Part shown: positions 13,697-25,100 of the stretch, in pieces | Layout of the letters: the number at the start of each line of letters is the position of its first letter | Numbering within the stretch: the stretch's first letter is position 1 | Assembly (NCBI RefSeq): GCF_050003625.1 | Contig: NC_134398.1 | Location: forward strand, 197,787,700 to 197,851,699 | Direction of reading: 5' to 3' | Source: Haematobia irritans | Lineage: Eukaryota > Arthropoda > Insecta > Diptera > Muscidae | DNA: 64,000 nucleotides | Translations under genes and position numbers: made by a program | The notes under the pieces: generated by a model | Told to the model about the DNA's origin: nothing | Databases searched by the model: none | What the model saw: only the letters and a program-made list of their open reading frames with translations

Positions 13697-13747
13697 GACT
13701 TTTGCGACATACATATTATACCGTCGCAAATGTATGTCGCAAAAGTC
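13697..13747. repeat. Perfect 18-bp hairpin
   Basis: GACTTTTGCGACATACAT (13697-13714) is exactly complementary to ATGTATGTCGCAAAAGTC (13730-13747), with a 15-base loop. Related GTCGCAA words occur at 13240-13330, so the whole insert may have GTCGC-based inverted ends. Confidence 0.9.
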
Positions 13748-14902
13748 ACAGTTTGTGAGAGGCCAACCCTGGGCATTACCAAATGGCCCGATAAAAACTT
13801 AATCCGATACACGTTTTTGTGAGCCTAAAATACCAGAATATTTACAATTTCAGGCAAATCAAATAAAAACTACGGTTTCTAGAAACCCAAGGAGTTAAAT
13901 CGGGAGATCGTTCTTATGGGGGCTATACTAAAATATGGACCGATACTCACCGTTTTCGGCACACCACTTTATGACCCGAAAATACCTCTAGATTTCCAAT
14001 TTCAGGCAAATAGGATAAAAACTTGGGATTCTAGAAGCCCAAGAAGTAAAATCGGGAAATCGGTCTATATGGGGGCTATACCAAAATATGGACCTATACT
14101 CACCAGTTTCGGCACTCTTCTTTATGGTCCTAAAATACATCTAGATTTCCAATTTCAGACAAATTGAATAAAAACTACAGTTTCTATATGCCCAAGAACC
14201 CAAATCGGGAGGTCGTTTTATATGGGGACCATACCAAAACATGGACCGATACTCACAATTTTTGGCACACGTATTTGTGGTCCTACAATACCTCTAGATT
14301 TCCAATTTCAGGTAAATTGAATAAAAACTGCGGTTTCTATAAGCCCAAGAAATAAAATCGGGAGATCGGTCTATATGGGGGCTATACCAAAACATGGACC
14401 GATACTCACCATTTTTGGCACACCTCTTTATGGTCATAAAATACCTCTAGATTTCAAATTTCAGGCAAATTGGATAAAAACTACGATTTCTATAAGCCCA
14501 AGACCCCAAATCGGGAGGTCGATTTATATGGGGACTATATCAAAACCTGGACCGATATAGCCCATCTTCGAACTTGACCTGCCTACAAACAAAAGACGAG
14601 ATTGTGCAAAATTTCACCACGATTGCTTGATTATTGACGACTGTAGCGTGATTACAACAGACAGACAGACAGACGGACAGACGGACATCGTTATATCGTC
14701 TTAGAATTTCTCCCTGATCAAGAATATATATACTTTATATAGTCGGAAATCGATATTTCGATGTGTTACAAACGGAATGACAAACTTATTATACCCCCGT
14801 CACCATTCTATGGTGGTGGGTATAAAAAGAGCATCCAGGATGGACCTACCAACTTATTGTAAACATAACAAGCTGAATAAATAAAACTCCCGGTGAAATA
14901 AA

Positions 14903-15028
14903 TTTCTGTCTATGCCGGCAGCCTTTTAGGCGGAGTTATTTGCCATTGCTAAAGCTACGGAACTACTGTTGATGAGGCCGATACTCAGAAGCGATATCAG
15001 CTTATTCATCGACAGTCAGGCAGCAATA
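14903..15028 (+). pseudogene. LINE RNase H domain fragment
   Basis: The frame reads LSMPAAF-stop-AELFAIAKATELL, then RSDISLFIDSQAAI. It matches the RNase H core of I/Jockey-type LINE ORF2 (consensus VFQAExxAI ... IFxDSQAAI), with the metal-binding Glu of AEL and Asp of DSQ in place. The stop TAG (14927-14929) sits where CAG (Gln) is usual, a single C-to-T change. The frame decays right after AAI (stop at once, then frameshifts). It is a dead fragment and is on the opposite strand from the RT scrap at 13384-13584, so the two are separate pieces. Confidence 0.65.
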
Positions 15029-15377
15029 TAGATCTTAGGTAATCATAACTTAAGGTAATCATAAGAAATGGGAAATACTTGTCTTCATTAAGCCTTCGGG
15101 ATGGAAGACCTAGAAAGCTCATTTGGGAACTCGTCTGGAAACGCGAATAAGATTGATGAAGTATATAGAAAACAATTATGAGGAATCACAATGAACCAAC
15201 ATGGTCTATGTGGGAACCGACCCCTTTTTTACGGGTTGGCTTCATCCTCTATAGCCTAACTTAACCATCCATTCCAGGTGCCTTTACCAGAGATTTTGAT
15301 AATTATCTCCATAACAACATCATATGGGAGCCACACATATGTAACCTCTACAACGTTGATTAATATTTTATTAAGAA
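15029..15377. other. Unassigned sequence between LINE scrap and MITE
   Basis: Possibly more of the decayed LINE (frames such as RKLIWELVWKRE near 15115), but nothing I can support. CCTAACTTAACC near 15262 resembles a worn SINE/LINE tail. Confidence 0.3.
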
Positions 15378-15952
15378 CCCAGCAAAAAAATGTGGAAGTT
15401 CTTCCAAAGGCACAACTTTAAAACCACTTCCAGAAGATGCACTCCCAATGATGTTGTTCTTTTTTTCAACTACCCAGGAAGTTCTTTTAATTCAATGTTT
15501 TTATAACTTGGTTTTTTCATACTTTTAATGGATAATTTTAACTTTATTTTTCAAATAGGTTAAAAACAGAGTAAGAATTCATAAAATGGTAAAATCTTTT
15601 AAATTTTGTCGAAAAAAATGCTAAATCCAATCTGAAAAAAACTGTGAATTTTTGAAAATATTCAAGGTTAAACGTTTCAGACAAGCGTTAGAATCCATTA
15701 AAAATTATAAAAAATTATAAAAATTATTTATTTTGCAAAATATCGAAGAATTTTTTAATTTACATCCAAAACATTGAATTCGGATGACATATAAATAAGT
15801 GATGCAAATTCAGTGCAACGGATGTTGAAATGGTGGACTTTCGTCCTATGACAAGCCCATGTTAAATTCATCGCTTCTGCGTCAATTTTGCACCACTTCC
15901 GGATCCAGGAAGGACATTTTCAGTACTTTTTGGCGACGCTTTTTTTGCTGGG
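15378..15952 (+). mobile_element. Family E MITE with CCCAGCAAAAAAA terminal inverted repeats
   Basis: It begins CCCAGCAAAAAAA and ends TTTTTTTGCTGGG, a perfect 13-bp inverted terminus, length 575 bp. Just inside are GGAAGTTCTTCCAAAGGCAC on the left and CACCACTTCCGGATCC...GGCGACGC on the right. A second full-length copy lies at 50153-50675 and partial copies at 28974-29531 and 48222-48341. No transposase is encoded, so it is non-autonomous. I could not see a clear target-site duplication, and the superfamily is unknown to me. Confidence 0.85.
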
Positions 15953-17297
15953 AATACAAGAAAAGGAATATCTGTGTCATAGTTGGAAGAAAGCTTCTTC
16001 GCTGAAGCAGTTCCGGGGTGCCCGTTCTTTTGTGGGACCACTAGATCTATGTCAAAAAAGTATATGACAGAAAAAGGAGAATCCAGGAGAGCTGTCTTGG
16101 ATAGGAGAGAACAGATAGTCAAATTGGCAAAGGGACTGGAATAGTTCGATAACATTGAACTTCTCAGGTATCTCGTTGAGACACCAGTTGAGGAATATCG
16201 AGTACCAAAAATTTTTTGCAGGTCTCCCAGCCAATTTTATCCAAATCTTTAATAAGAAAAGAGAATAATGTTCAGGTTTAGGAGACTGCAAGCTTATGAT
16301 CGCAGTTGCTGAGTATTACATAAGGAACTTTAGTTTATAAACACATGAATACTCCTTGTTAGAATTCACATCAATAATTGGGAGCCTGTAAACCAGTATC
16401 AGATATTGCTCAACGTAATTTTTATAGTTTTTCTCATCCTCATATGGCATCCCTATACCATCACAGACATAATGCGAACCCAAGTAAACTGTGCTGAAAC
16501 ATTAAGGTAAGCAAAAAACTTGACCTCATTTTCTCAGTTGACAATGCAGCTGATGATTGACAAACCTGTAAAATAACTTTCCCTACTTTAGTTTTTAATA
16601 ACCACAAATCCTTTTGAAGTGTAATTTGTAGGTAAATTATGTCATGCTCATTGCATTGTCCCCCTGTGTGTGTTTTTTTTTTTTTCAATTATTTACATTC
16701 CTTTCGTTTTGCTTTCTTCCAATTTGCCATAATACAGTTGGCAAGTGAAAAGAAAAAAACAAAATGTGAAAACTTCTGTCCTCGGAGCAGGAGTGAAGGA
16801 TAATGTCGAACAACGAAATCTCAAAATCCACAAATTTGAGCAATTTGTCCTCTTGTTAGTCCCACTCGAAGTGTACTTATGCCCTTCACCAGAAACTTTG
16901 TCATATTTTTACTTCTTAGTTTATTGTGATATTCAGGCTGTGTATTTTTTGCCCCTCACAATTTCATGGCAAAGAATGACATCTGCCATGTTAGGGTTTG
17001 CTGGTGTGAGGTTATTTTCCTTTCGATGACAAATATCCGCATTATGCTTTTTTCACGATAACTTACATTTGGATATTTTCGCAAAAAATTGTCGAGTCGA
17101 GTATAATTTTAAGGGAGATGAAAATAGTATGAATAAACTGAATGAAGCGATTTCCTTAATGGGCATAAATTTAAAGCCTTAAAATTCGGAAAGAGGTAAA
17201 GTTAAACCCAAATGACAAAAAAAAATATTTTATCAGGCTCATTAACGGAATATCTAGGATCAAAGTTCAGTCATTTTGATAACTACATTTCTTTGCT
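15953..17297. other. No recognised feature
   Basis: Short frames on both strands (for example 16745-17029 plus, 15868-16155 minus) show no domain I recognise. Poly-T near 16672 and A/T-rich spacer. It could include decayed retroelement sequence at 15960-16300, but I cannot support this. Confidence 0.35.
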
Positions 17298-18420
17298 TCA
17301 TGGATATAAATCAGACAAAGGGCATAGTGGGCATAGTGTGTATGGAGAAAGTATCTTATGTGTGTCTACCACAGGAGCCACCGTGGTGCAATGGTTAGCA
17401 TGCCCGCCTTGCATACACAAGGTCGTAGGTTCGATTCCTGCTTCGACCGAACACCAAAAAAGTTTTTCAGCGGTGGATTATTCCACCTCAGTAATGCTGG
17501 TGACATTTCTGAGGGTTTCAAAGCTTCTCTAAGTGGTTTCACTGCAATGTGGAACGCCATTCGGACTACTCGGCTATAAAAAGGAGGTCCCTTGTCATTG
17601 AGCTTAACATGGAATCGGGCAGCACTCAGTGATAAGAGAGAAGTTCACCAATGTGGTATCACAATGGACTGAATAGTCTAAGTGAGCCTGATAAATCGGG
17701 CTGCCACCTAACCTACTGCACAAAACAGTTCAAAAATTACAATATTGACCCGAAAGACCGGCCTCGAAAGGGACAACCTACAAAATTGACTTGGCGATGG
17801 TCGTTCGGAGCATGGGTGCCTTAAGAGCTCAACAGAGAAAACAAAAGAAAGCGCCGTAAAATTGCTGTTCAACATCTCGCTGACCGCCGACCAACATGTG
17901 GACACAAAAAGTATTTTTTGTATCGTATCATCATGACATCAGATGAAAAATAATGTCTGTCCATCAATGTGAAGCAAAGCCGAAAGTCATGTAAAATCGT
18001 CATCCAAAAAAGGCAATGATATGCGTTTGGTAGGGCTATTATTAAAGTCAAATGAGATATCAGAAAAAGACTTCACTATTGACAAGGAGTTCTACCTTGC
18101 TCTGTTGAGTTCAGCGTAAAAGACCCAATAGGCAATGCCAAATCATATTCAGTTCACGACAGTTGTCCACATCTTAAAAACAGCACTTCAAGAGCTCGTA
18201 TAGAAAGTTCGTTAACGGCCACCACATATTCTGGACCTTGAAACTACCGACTAGCATTTCTTCCGCTCTCTGTTAAACGAAATGAGGTTCGTCACCTTCG
18301 AAGACGAAAAGGACCTTAAATCGTACTTAACAACTTTTTCGACCGGTCGATTTTTGGTGTACGTTCTCAACAGATTGGAATTTGTACTACAATCCAATAT
18401 ATCTATCTCAGATTTTGCTT
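17298..18420 (+). pseudogene. Decayed mariner transposase gene, split by a SINE
   Basis: Pieces of a mariner-type DDD transposase run in order. GHSVYGESILCVST lies just before the SINE (up to about 17370). After it come FKNYNIDPKDRPRKGQPTKL (about 17733-17793), WVP-stop-ELNRENKRKRRKI, LYRIIMTSDEK-stop, and a C-terminal FEDEKDLKSYLTTF (about 18297-18340). These correspond to the helix-turn-helix linker, the WVPHEL motif, the first catalytic Asp (TGDEKW, here with W mutated to a stop) and the C-terminal end. The region between KL and WVP is deleted. Stops and frameshifts are frequent, and the second and third catalytic Asp segments are unrecognisable. Identification is by remembered mariner patterns. 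This is a different lineage from the transposase copies at 38806 and 46897. Confidence 0.75.
17375..17714 (+). mobile_element. tRNA-derived SINE (family F), essentially full length
   Basis: It begins GAGCCACCGTGGTGC. It has a pol III A box (TGGTGCAATGGTTAGCATG, 17384-17402) and a perfect B box (GGTTCGATTCC, 17428-17438). A unique body follows (AGCGGTGGATTATTCCACCT, CTATAAAAAGGAGGTCCC), and it ends GGGCTGCCACCTAACCT. The 3-prime tail in other copies is an AACCT repeat. It sits inside the decayed mariner gene: the reading frame ...CVST resumes after the tail as A-Q-N. The CTACCACA/CTACTGCACA flanks are a possible target duplication. This is not a functional tRNA: there is no acceptor stem pairing or proper cloverleaf. 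Confidence 0.9.
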
Positions 18421-18825
18421 ACTCAGCACTTTGGGTTGACTTTCGTACAATTCCCTTGAAACTCGATAAACGAGAGAACCACACAAATATTGGTTAATAG
18501 CAATGCAAAATTAAAGAGTAAATCACACAAAATGATCCCAAATTTTACTTCTTGTGCGTCCATCATCATCACATCACATCATGGGACGAGAATTATTTAT
18601 CTTCCTGGTGGTCATAAACATAGAGGTTATGTATATAAAAGTTACATTATTTTAGTTTTGCTTAATTACATTTCATCTTTTATTTCTTAGTATCTATGGA
18701 AATTTATGTATTACATTGAGCTGAACTTACTGTGTAATATATTGTTATTTGTTGGTACTTACCTAAAAAGAAAGAAAAACAATTTATTTGAAAAAGGAAA
18801 TAATATTTGAAAAGGAAACAAATAA
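18421..18825. other. Unique AT-rich sequence
   Basis: Nothing recognised between the mariner remnant and the next family B element. Confidence 0.4.
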
Positions 18826-19059
18826 AACAAGTATATACGGCCGTAAGTTCGGCCAGGCCGACGCTTAAGTACTCTCCACCATGGATTGCGTAGAAACTTC
18901 TTCTAAACACTGCCATCCACAATCGAATTACTTGAGTTGCGGTAACGCTTGCCGATGGCAAGGTATCTTAAAACCTCTTAACACCGTCTTCTAAATTGTA
19001 AGTAAGTCCATACGTGATATATATTAAATAAAAAAGACCGATTAAATATGTATATAATT

Positions 19060-19308
19060 CAGTTTGACAAAATTTTCTATAGAAATAAAATGTTGACAAA
19101 ATTTTCTATAGAAATAAAATTATGACAAAATTTTCTATAGAAATAAAATTTTGACAAAATTTTCTATAGAAATAAAATTTTAACAAAATTTTCTATAGAA
19201 ATAAAATTTTAACATAATTTTCAATAACATAAAAATAAAATGTTGACAAAAATTTTCTATAGAAATAAAATTTTGGTAGATTATTTTTGGCTCGAGTGGC
19301 AACTATGA
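19060..19308 (-). repeat. Family A array inside the composite element
   Basis: Seven or so reverse-oriented 29-bp units (TTGACAAAATTTTC, TATAGAAATAAAAT) are followed by the A left terminus in reverse (GGTAGATTATTTTTGGCTCG then AGTGGCAAC). Confidence 0.85.
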
Positions 19309-19521
19309 TTATGAACCGATATGGACCAATTTTTGTGTGATTGGCGATCGGCTATATAACTATAGATCGATACTTACCAATTTTGTTATGGTGGTTAGCG
19401 ACCATATACTAACACCACGTTCCAAATTTGAACCGTATCGGATGAATTTTGCTCCTCCAAGAGACTCCGGAGTTCAAATCTGGAGAACGGTTTATATGTG
19501 GGCTATATATATAGTTATGGA

Positions 19522-19783
19522 CTTGGGAGCCACCGGTGGATTATCCCACCTCAGTAATGCTGGTGACATTTCTGAGGATTTCAAAGCTTCTCTAAGTGGT
19601 TTCACTGCTATATGGAACGCCGTTCGGACTCGGCTATAAAAAGGAAGTCCCTTGTCATTGAGCTTAACATGGAATCGGGCAGCACTCAGTGATAAGAGAG
19701 AAGTTCACCAATGTGGTATCACAATGTACTGAATAGTCTAAGTGAGCTTGATACGTCGGGTTGCCACCTAACCTAACCTAACC
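19522..19783 (+). mobile_element. SINE (family F) lacking its tRNA-like head, with 10-bp target duplication
   Basis: GAGCCACC is joined directly to GGTGGATTATCCCACCTC, so the A box and B box are deleted at a CCACCG/CGGTGG junction. The body and AACCT tail are otherwise intact. It is flanked by TAGTTATGGA (19512-19521 and 19784-19793), a 10-bp target-site duplication. Confidence 0.85.
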
Positions 19784-20063
19784 TAGTTATGGAATGATAT
19801 GGACCAATTCTCGCACCGTTTTTAGAGACCATATACCAACATCATGGTGACATTTCTGAGGATTTCAAAGCTTCTCTAAGTGATTTCACTGCAATGTGGA
19901 ACGCCGTTCGGACTCGGCTATAAAAAGTAGGTCCCTTGTCATTGAGCTTAACAAGGAATCGGGCAGCACTCAGTGATAAGAGAGAAATTCACCAATGTGG
20001 TATCACAATGGACTGAATAGTCTAAATGAGCTTGATACATCGGGCTGCCACCTCACCTAACCT
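19784..20063 (+). repeat. Tandem duplication joining a B segment and the SINE 3-prime part
   Basis: TAGTTATGGAATGATATGG occurs at 19784 and again at about 20064. The copy in between contains a short B stretch fused to the SINE at TCATG|GTGACATTTCTGAGG. The duplication arose after the SINE insertion. The duplicated SINE part lacks everything upstream of GTGACATTTC. Confidence 0.75.
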
Positions 20064-21089
20064 AGTTATGGAATGATATGGACCAATTCTCGCACGGTTG
20101 TTAGAAACCATATACCAACACCATGTACTAAATTTCAGCCGGATCGGATGAAATTTGTTTCTCTTTGAGACTCCACAAGCCAAATCTGGCGATCGGTTTA
20201 TATGGGGGCTATATATAATTATGGACCGATGTGGACCAACTTTTGCATGGTTCTTAGAGACCATATACCAATACCATGTACCAAATTGCGGCCGGATCGG
20301 TTGAAATTTGCTTCTCTTAGAAGCTCCGCAAGCCAAATCTTGGGTTCTGTTCTATATATAATTATGGACCGATGTGGACCAATTTTAGCATGGTTGTTAG
20401 AGACCATATACCAACATTATGTACCAAATTTCAGCCGGAGGGGATGAAATTTGCTTCTCTTTAAGACTCCACAAGCCAAATCTGGCGATTGGTTTATATA
20501 GGGGCTATATATAATTATGGACCGATGTGGACCAATTTTTGCATGGTTGTTAGAGACCATATACCAACACTATGTGCCAAATTTCAGCCGGATTGAATGA
20601 AATTTGCTTCTCTTTCTTCTCTTTGAGATCCTACAAGCCAAATCTGGCGATCTGTTTATATGGGCGCTATATATAATTATGGACCGATGTGGACCAATTT
20701 TTGCATGATTGTTAGAGACCATATACAAACACCATGTACCAAATTTCAGCCGGATCGGATGAAATATGCTTCTCTTAGAAGCTCCGCAAGCCAAATCTGA
20801 GAGTCCGTTTATATGGGGGCTATACGTAACAGTGGACCGCAAATGGGCCATTGCAATATCATCCGACCTACATCAATAACAACTACTTGTGCCAAGTTTC
20901 AAGTCGATAGCTTGTTTCGTTCGGAAGTTATCGTGATTTCAACAGACGGACGGACATGCTTAGATCGACTCAGAATTTCACCACGACCCAGAATATATAT
21001 ACTTTATGGGGTCTTAGAGCAATATTTCAATGTGTTACAAACGGAATGACAAATTTAATATACCCCCCATCCTATGGTGGAGGGTATAA

Positions 21090-21487
21090 AAACTGGATAG
21101 AACTTACACAATTATATGTGTCCGAAAATTCGACCAGTCCGAACATCGAACATGACATAGCCCCCATATAGCCCGATCTCCCGATTTGTCCACGGTTCAT
21201 GTTTCGGTATGACGCCCATATAGCCCAATTTCTTGATTAAACTTCTTGGGCTTCTGGATACCTAAATTTTTATCCGATTTGCCTGAGATTTGCTTGAATA
21301 TATAGACATCCCAATTTTTATCCAATTTGCTTGAAATTTAAATTCTAGGTTTACTTTAGGGCCGTAAATAGCTGTGTGGCGAATATGGTTTGAATCGGTC
21401 CATATTGTGGTATACCATAGGTCCCATATAGACCGATAAACCGATTTGACCCAGCCCAGCTTAACTTAAGCCCGTATATACTTGTTT
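21090..21487 (+). mobile_element. Family D-like tail fragment, plus orientation
   Basis: It contains two degenerate D units (CCCCCATATAGCCCGATCT, CCCGATTTG, CTTCTTGGGCTTCT, ATTTTTATCCGATTTGCCTG) and ends in a weak tail, GCCCGTATATACTTGTTTTT. It lies head-to-head with the family B element on its left. Confidence 0.6.
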
Positions 21488-22109
21488 TTATCTTAGTTTT
21501 TCTTTTTTACTACAAAAATTTTAATAAAAGAACAAAATTAAAAAAAAATATATATAAAAATCTTATCTTACAAAATTTAAAAAAAAAAATCTTTGCTATT
21601 AATTCATGAAGGTAACGTCCCGTACTTTTATGAATAACTCGGTTAAGTTAAGTTTAGTTTGTAATATGTTTCGCATTGCATTATAGTGTAAATGGTATTG
21701 TGACATAAGAACATTCTCAATAGATATATTCACAATTATAGTGTGTAATGAATTGTCAATAATCGAGTGAAGATTTAACGGCATTGTAATAAGATTTAAA
21801 TTAAAGTATCCCCAATGACCTATTCTTGTGTGATTAAGTTCAAGTCCTTTCATCGGTAAAAGTCAATACACATACATGCCCTAATATACACACTCCCAAT
21901 TGCCCATACTTTGATTAGGCATTAGCTTTTGTATTATTTGCCATTTTCAATTAAATATTTAATCTTTATAAGATTAAGCCGCAGTGTAAAAGTAGTCTTA
22001 ATGAAATGACTTAACAACAAAGGTTAATTCATAAATGAGAAGTGTTATAACCTGAGGAATGATATGGAACAATAGATATGGAATGAAGGGGGCTTTAATG
22101 AAAATCCTA
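21488..22109. other. Unique AT-rich sequence
   Basis: A/T-rich spacer; no gene or repeat family recognised. Confidence 0.4.
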
Positions 22110-22177
22110 ATAACTTCAATATTTCATGTGTGTCTTATAATCATTTCAGAAGCAGTGGCAATTGTGGATATTTGGTT

Positions 22178-25100
22178 CACGGTTGCCACTCGAGCCAAAA
22201 ATAATCGACCAAAACATGCAGTAAATTTGACCAAAAATTTATCAAACAAAAATATTTTATTTTTTGTCAAATTTTTGTTTCTATAGAAACAAAAATTTTG
22301 TCAATATTTATTTCCATAGTATATTTTATTAAAATTTTATATCTATAGGAAATTTCCTCTAACTTTTATTTTATTTATTTTTATCTTTTTGAGGATTTCA
22401 GGATTTTGTAAACATTTTATTTCTATAGAAAATTTCGTCAAATTTTTATTTCTATACAAAATTTTGTCAAAATTTTATTTCTATCGATAATTTTGTCAAA
22501 ATTTTATTTCTATAGATACTTTTGTAAAATCTTATTTCTATAGAAATATTTGTCAAAATTTTATTTCTATAGAAAATTTTGTCAACATTTTATTTCAATA
22601 GAAAATCTTGTAAAAATTTTATTTTTATAGAAAATTTTTTTTCTATAGAAAATTTTGTCAAAATTGTATTTCTATAGAAAATCTTGTGAAATTTTTTAAA
22701 AATTTTATTTCTATAGAATATTTTGTGAAAATTTTATTTCTATAGAAATTTTTGTCAAACTTTTATTTCCATAGATAATGTTGTCAAAATGTTTTTCTAT
22801 AGATAATTTTGTCATTTTTTTCTATAACAAATCTTGTCAAAATTTTATTTCTATAGGAAATTTTGTCAAAATTTTATTTCTTTAGAATCTTTTGTCAAAA
22901 TTTTATTTCTATAGAAAATTTTGTCAAAATTGTATTTCTATAGAAAATTCTATAGAAACAAAAATGTCAATATTTATTTCCATAGAATATTTTATCAACA
23001 TTTTATTTCTATTGGAAATTTCTTCTAACTTTTATTTTATTTATTATTATCTTTTTGAGGATTTGAGGATTTTATAAACATGCTATTTCTATAGTTAAAT
23101 TTTTAGTTCAATACAAAATTTTGTCAAAATTTTATTTCTATAGAGATTTTGTCAACATTTTATTTCTATGGATAATTTTGTCAAAATTTTATTTCTATGG
23201 ATAATTTTGTCAAAATTTTATTTCTATCGATAATTTTGTAAAAATTTTATTTCTATACATACTTTTGTAAAATTTTATTTCTATAGAAATATTTGTCAAA
23301 ATTTTATTTCACTAGAAAATTTTGTCAAAATTGTATTTCTATAGAAAATCTTGTGAAATTTTTTAAAAATTGTATTTCTATAGATATTTTGTGAAAATTT
23401 TATTTTTATTTTTTTCAAAATGTTTTTCTATAGATGATTTTGTCAATTTTTTTTTTTCTACAAAAAATTTTATTTCTATAGAAAATTTTGTCAAAAAAAT
23501 TTTTTTTTCTATAGAAAATTTTGTCAAAATTGTATTTCTATAGGAAATTTTGTCAAAATTTCATTTCTATAGAAAATTTTGTCGAAATTTTATTTCTACA
23601 CAAGATTTTGTCAAGATTTTTGGTTTTTATAGAAAATTTTGTCAAAATTTTATTTCTGTGGAAAATTGTAGTACCTCTTGGTTGCAGAGGAATATTTTAT
23701 AGATAATTTTGCCAAAATGTTTTCTATAGATAATTTTGTCAAGTTTTTTCTATAGATAATTTTGTCAACATTTTATTTCTATAGAAAATTTTGTTAAAAT
23801 TTTATTTCTAAATTTTTGTTTCTATAGAAGCAAAAATTTTGTCAATATTTATTTCCATAGTATATTTAATTAAAATTTTATATCTATAGGAAATTTCCTC
23901 TAACTTTTATTTTATTTATTTTTATCTTTTTGAGGATTTAAGAATTTTGTAAACATTTTATTTCTATAGAAAATTTCGTCAAATTTTTATTTCTATACAA
24001 AATTTTGTCAAAATTTTATTTCTATCGATAATTTTGTCAAAATTTTATTTCTATAGATACTTTTGTAAAATCTTATTTCTATAGAAATATTTGTCAAAAT
24101 TTTATTTCTATAGAAAATTTTTTCAACATTTTATTTCAATAGAAAATCTTGTAAAAATTTTATTTTTATAGAAAATTTTTTTTCTGTAGAAAATTTTGTC
24201 AAAATTGTATTTCTATAGAAAATCTTGTGAAATTTTTAAAAAATTTTATTTCTATAGAATATTTTGTGAAAATTTTATTTCTATAGAAATTTTTGTCAAA
24301 CTTTTATTTCCATAGATAATGTTGTCAAAATGTTTTTCTATAGATAATTTTGTCATTTTTTTCTATAACAAATCTTGTCAAAATTTTATTTCTATAGGAA
24401 ATTTTGTCAAAATTTTATTTCTTTAGAATCTTTTGTCAAAATTTTATTTCTATAGAAAATTTTGTCAAAATTGTATTTCTATAGAAAATTCTATAGAAAC
24501 AAAAATGTCAATATTTATTTCCATAGAATATTTTATCAACATTTTATTTCTATTGGAAATTTCTTCTAACTTTTATTTTATTTATTATTATCTTTTTGAG
24601 GATTTGAGGATTTTATAAACATGCTATTTCTATAGTTAAATTTTTAGTTCAATACAAAATTTTGTCAAAATTTTATTTCTATAGAGATTTTGTCAACATT
24701 TTATTTCTATGGATAATTTTGTCAAAATTTTATTTCTATGGATAATTTTGTCAAAATTTTATTTCTATCGATAATTTTGTAAAAATTTTATTTCTATACA
24801 TACTTTTGTAAAATTTTATTTCTATAGAAATATTTGTCAAAATTTTATTTCACTAGAAAATTTTGTCAAAATTGTATTTCTATAGAAAATCTTGTGAAAT
24901 TTTTTAAAAATTGTATTTCTATAGAATATTTTGTGAAAATTTTATTTTTATTTTTTTCAAAATGTTTTTCTATAGATGATTTTGTCAATTTTTTTTTTCT
25001 ACAAAAAATTTTATTTCTATAGAAAATTTTGTCAAAAAAAATTTTTTTTCTATAGAAAATTTTGTCAAAATTGTATTTCTATAGGAAATTTTGTCAAAAT

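Larger units (their letters stand above)
12811..14825 (-). mobile_element. Mini-me-like family D element, interrupted
   Basis: The minus-strand order is: head hairpin (TATACCCACCACCATAGAAT) at the right edge, GTTACAAACGG..., a GTCY tract at about 14659-14690 (seen as AGACAGACAGACAGACGGAC), four repeats spaced exactly 153 bp (TATGGG at 13915, 14068, 14221, 14374), then a tail ending ATATACTTGTT at 12811 with GGCCCGGCCGAAC. Between about 13215 and 13790 the repeat series is broken by foreign sequence that contains a LINE reverse-transcriptase scrap. Family D shares TATGGGGGCTATA and GGACCGATA with family B but is clearly diverged from it. Confidence 0.75.
18826..21089 (-). mobile_element. Composite family B element with nested A array and SINE
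   Basis: In minus orientation the head hairpin is at 21061-21089 and the GTCY tract near 20942-20955. Degenerate 153-bp repeats occupy about 19784-20830. The tail with TTCGGCCAGGCCGA and ACGGCCGTATATACTTGTTTT lies at 18826-18860. A reverse-oriented family A array (about 19060-19308) sits at the same internal position as in the elements at 39629 and 43842. A SINE is inserted at 19522-19783, and part of it is duplicated at about 19852-20063. Confidence 0.8.

Noticed and set aside
16745..17029. 94-residue plus-strand frame as a host exon
   Set aside because: No domain, no splice or conservation evidence; length is within chance for this composition.
17375..17445. tRNA gene
   Set aside because: Pol III A and B boxes are present, but there is no acceptor stem or intact cloverleaf, and the segment is the head of a repeated SINE.
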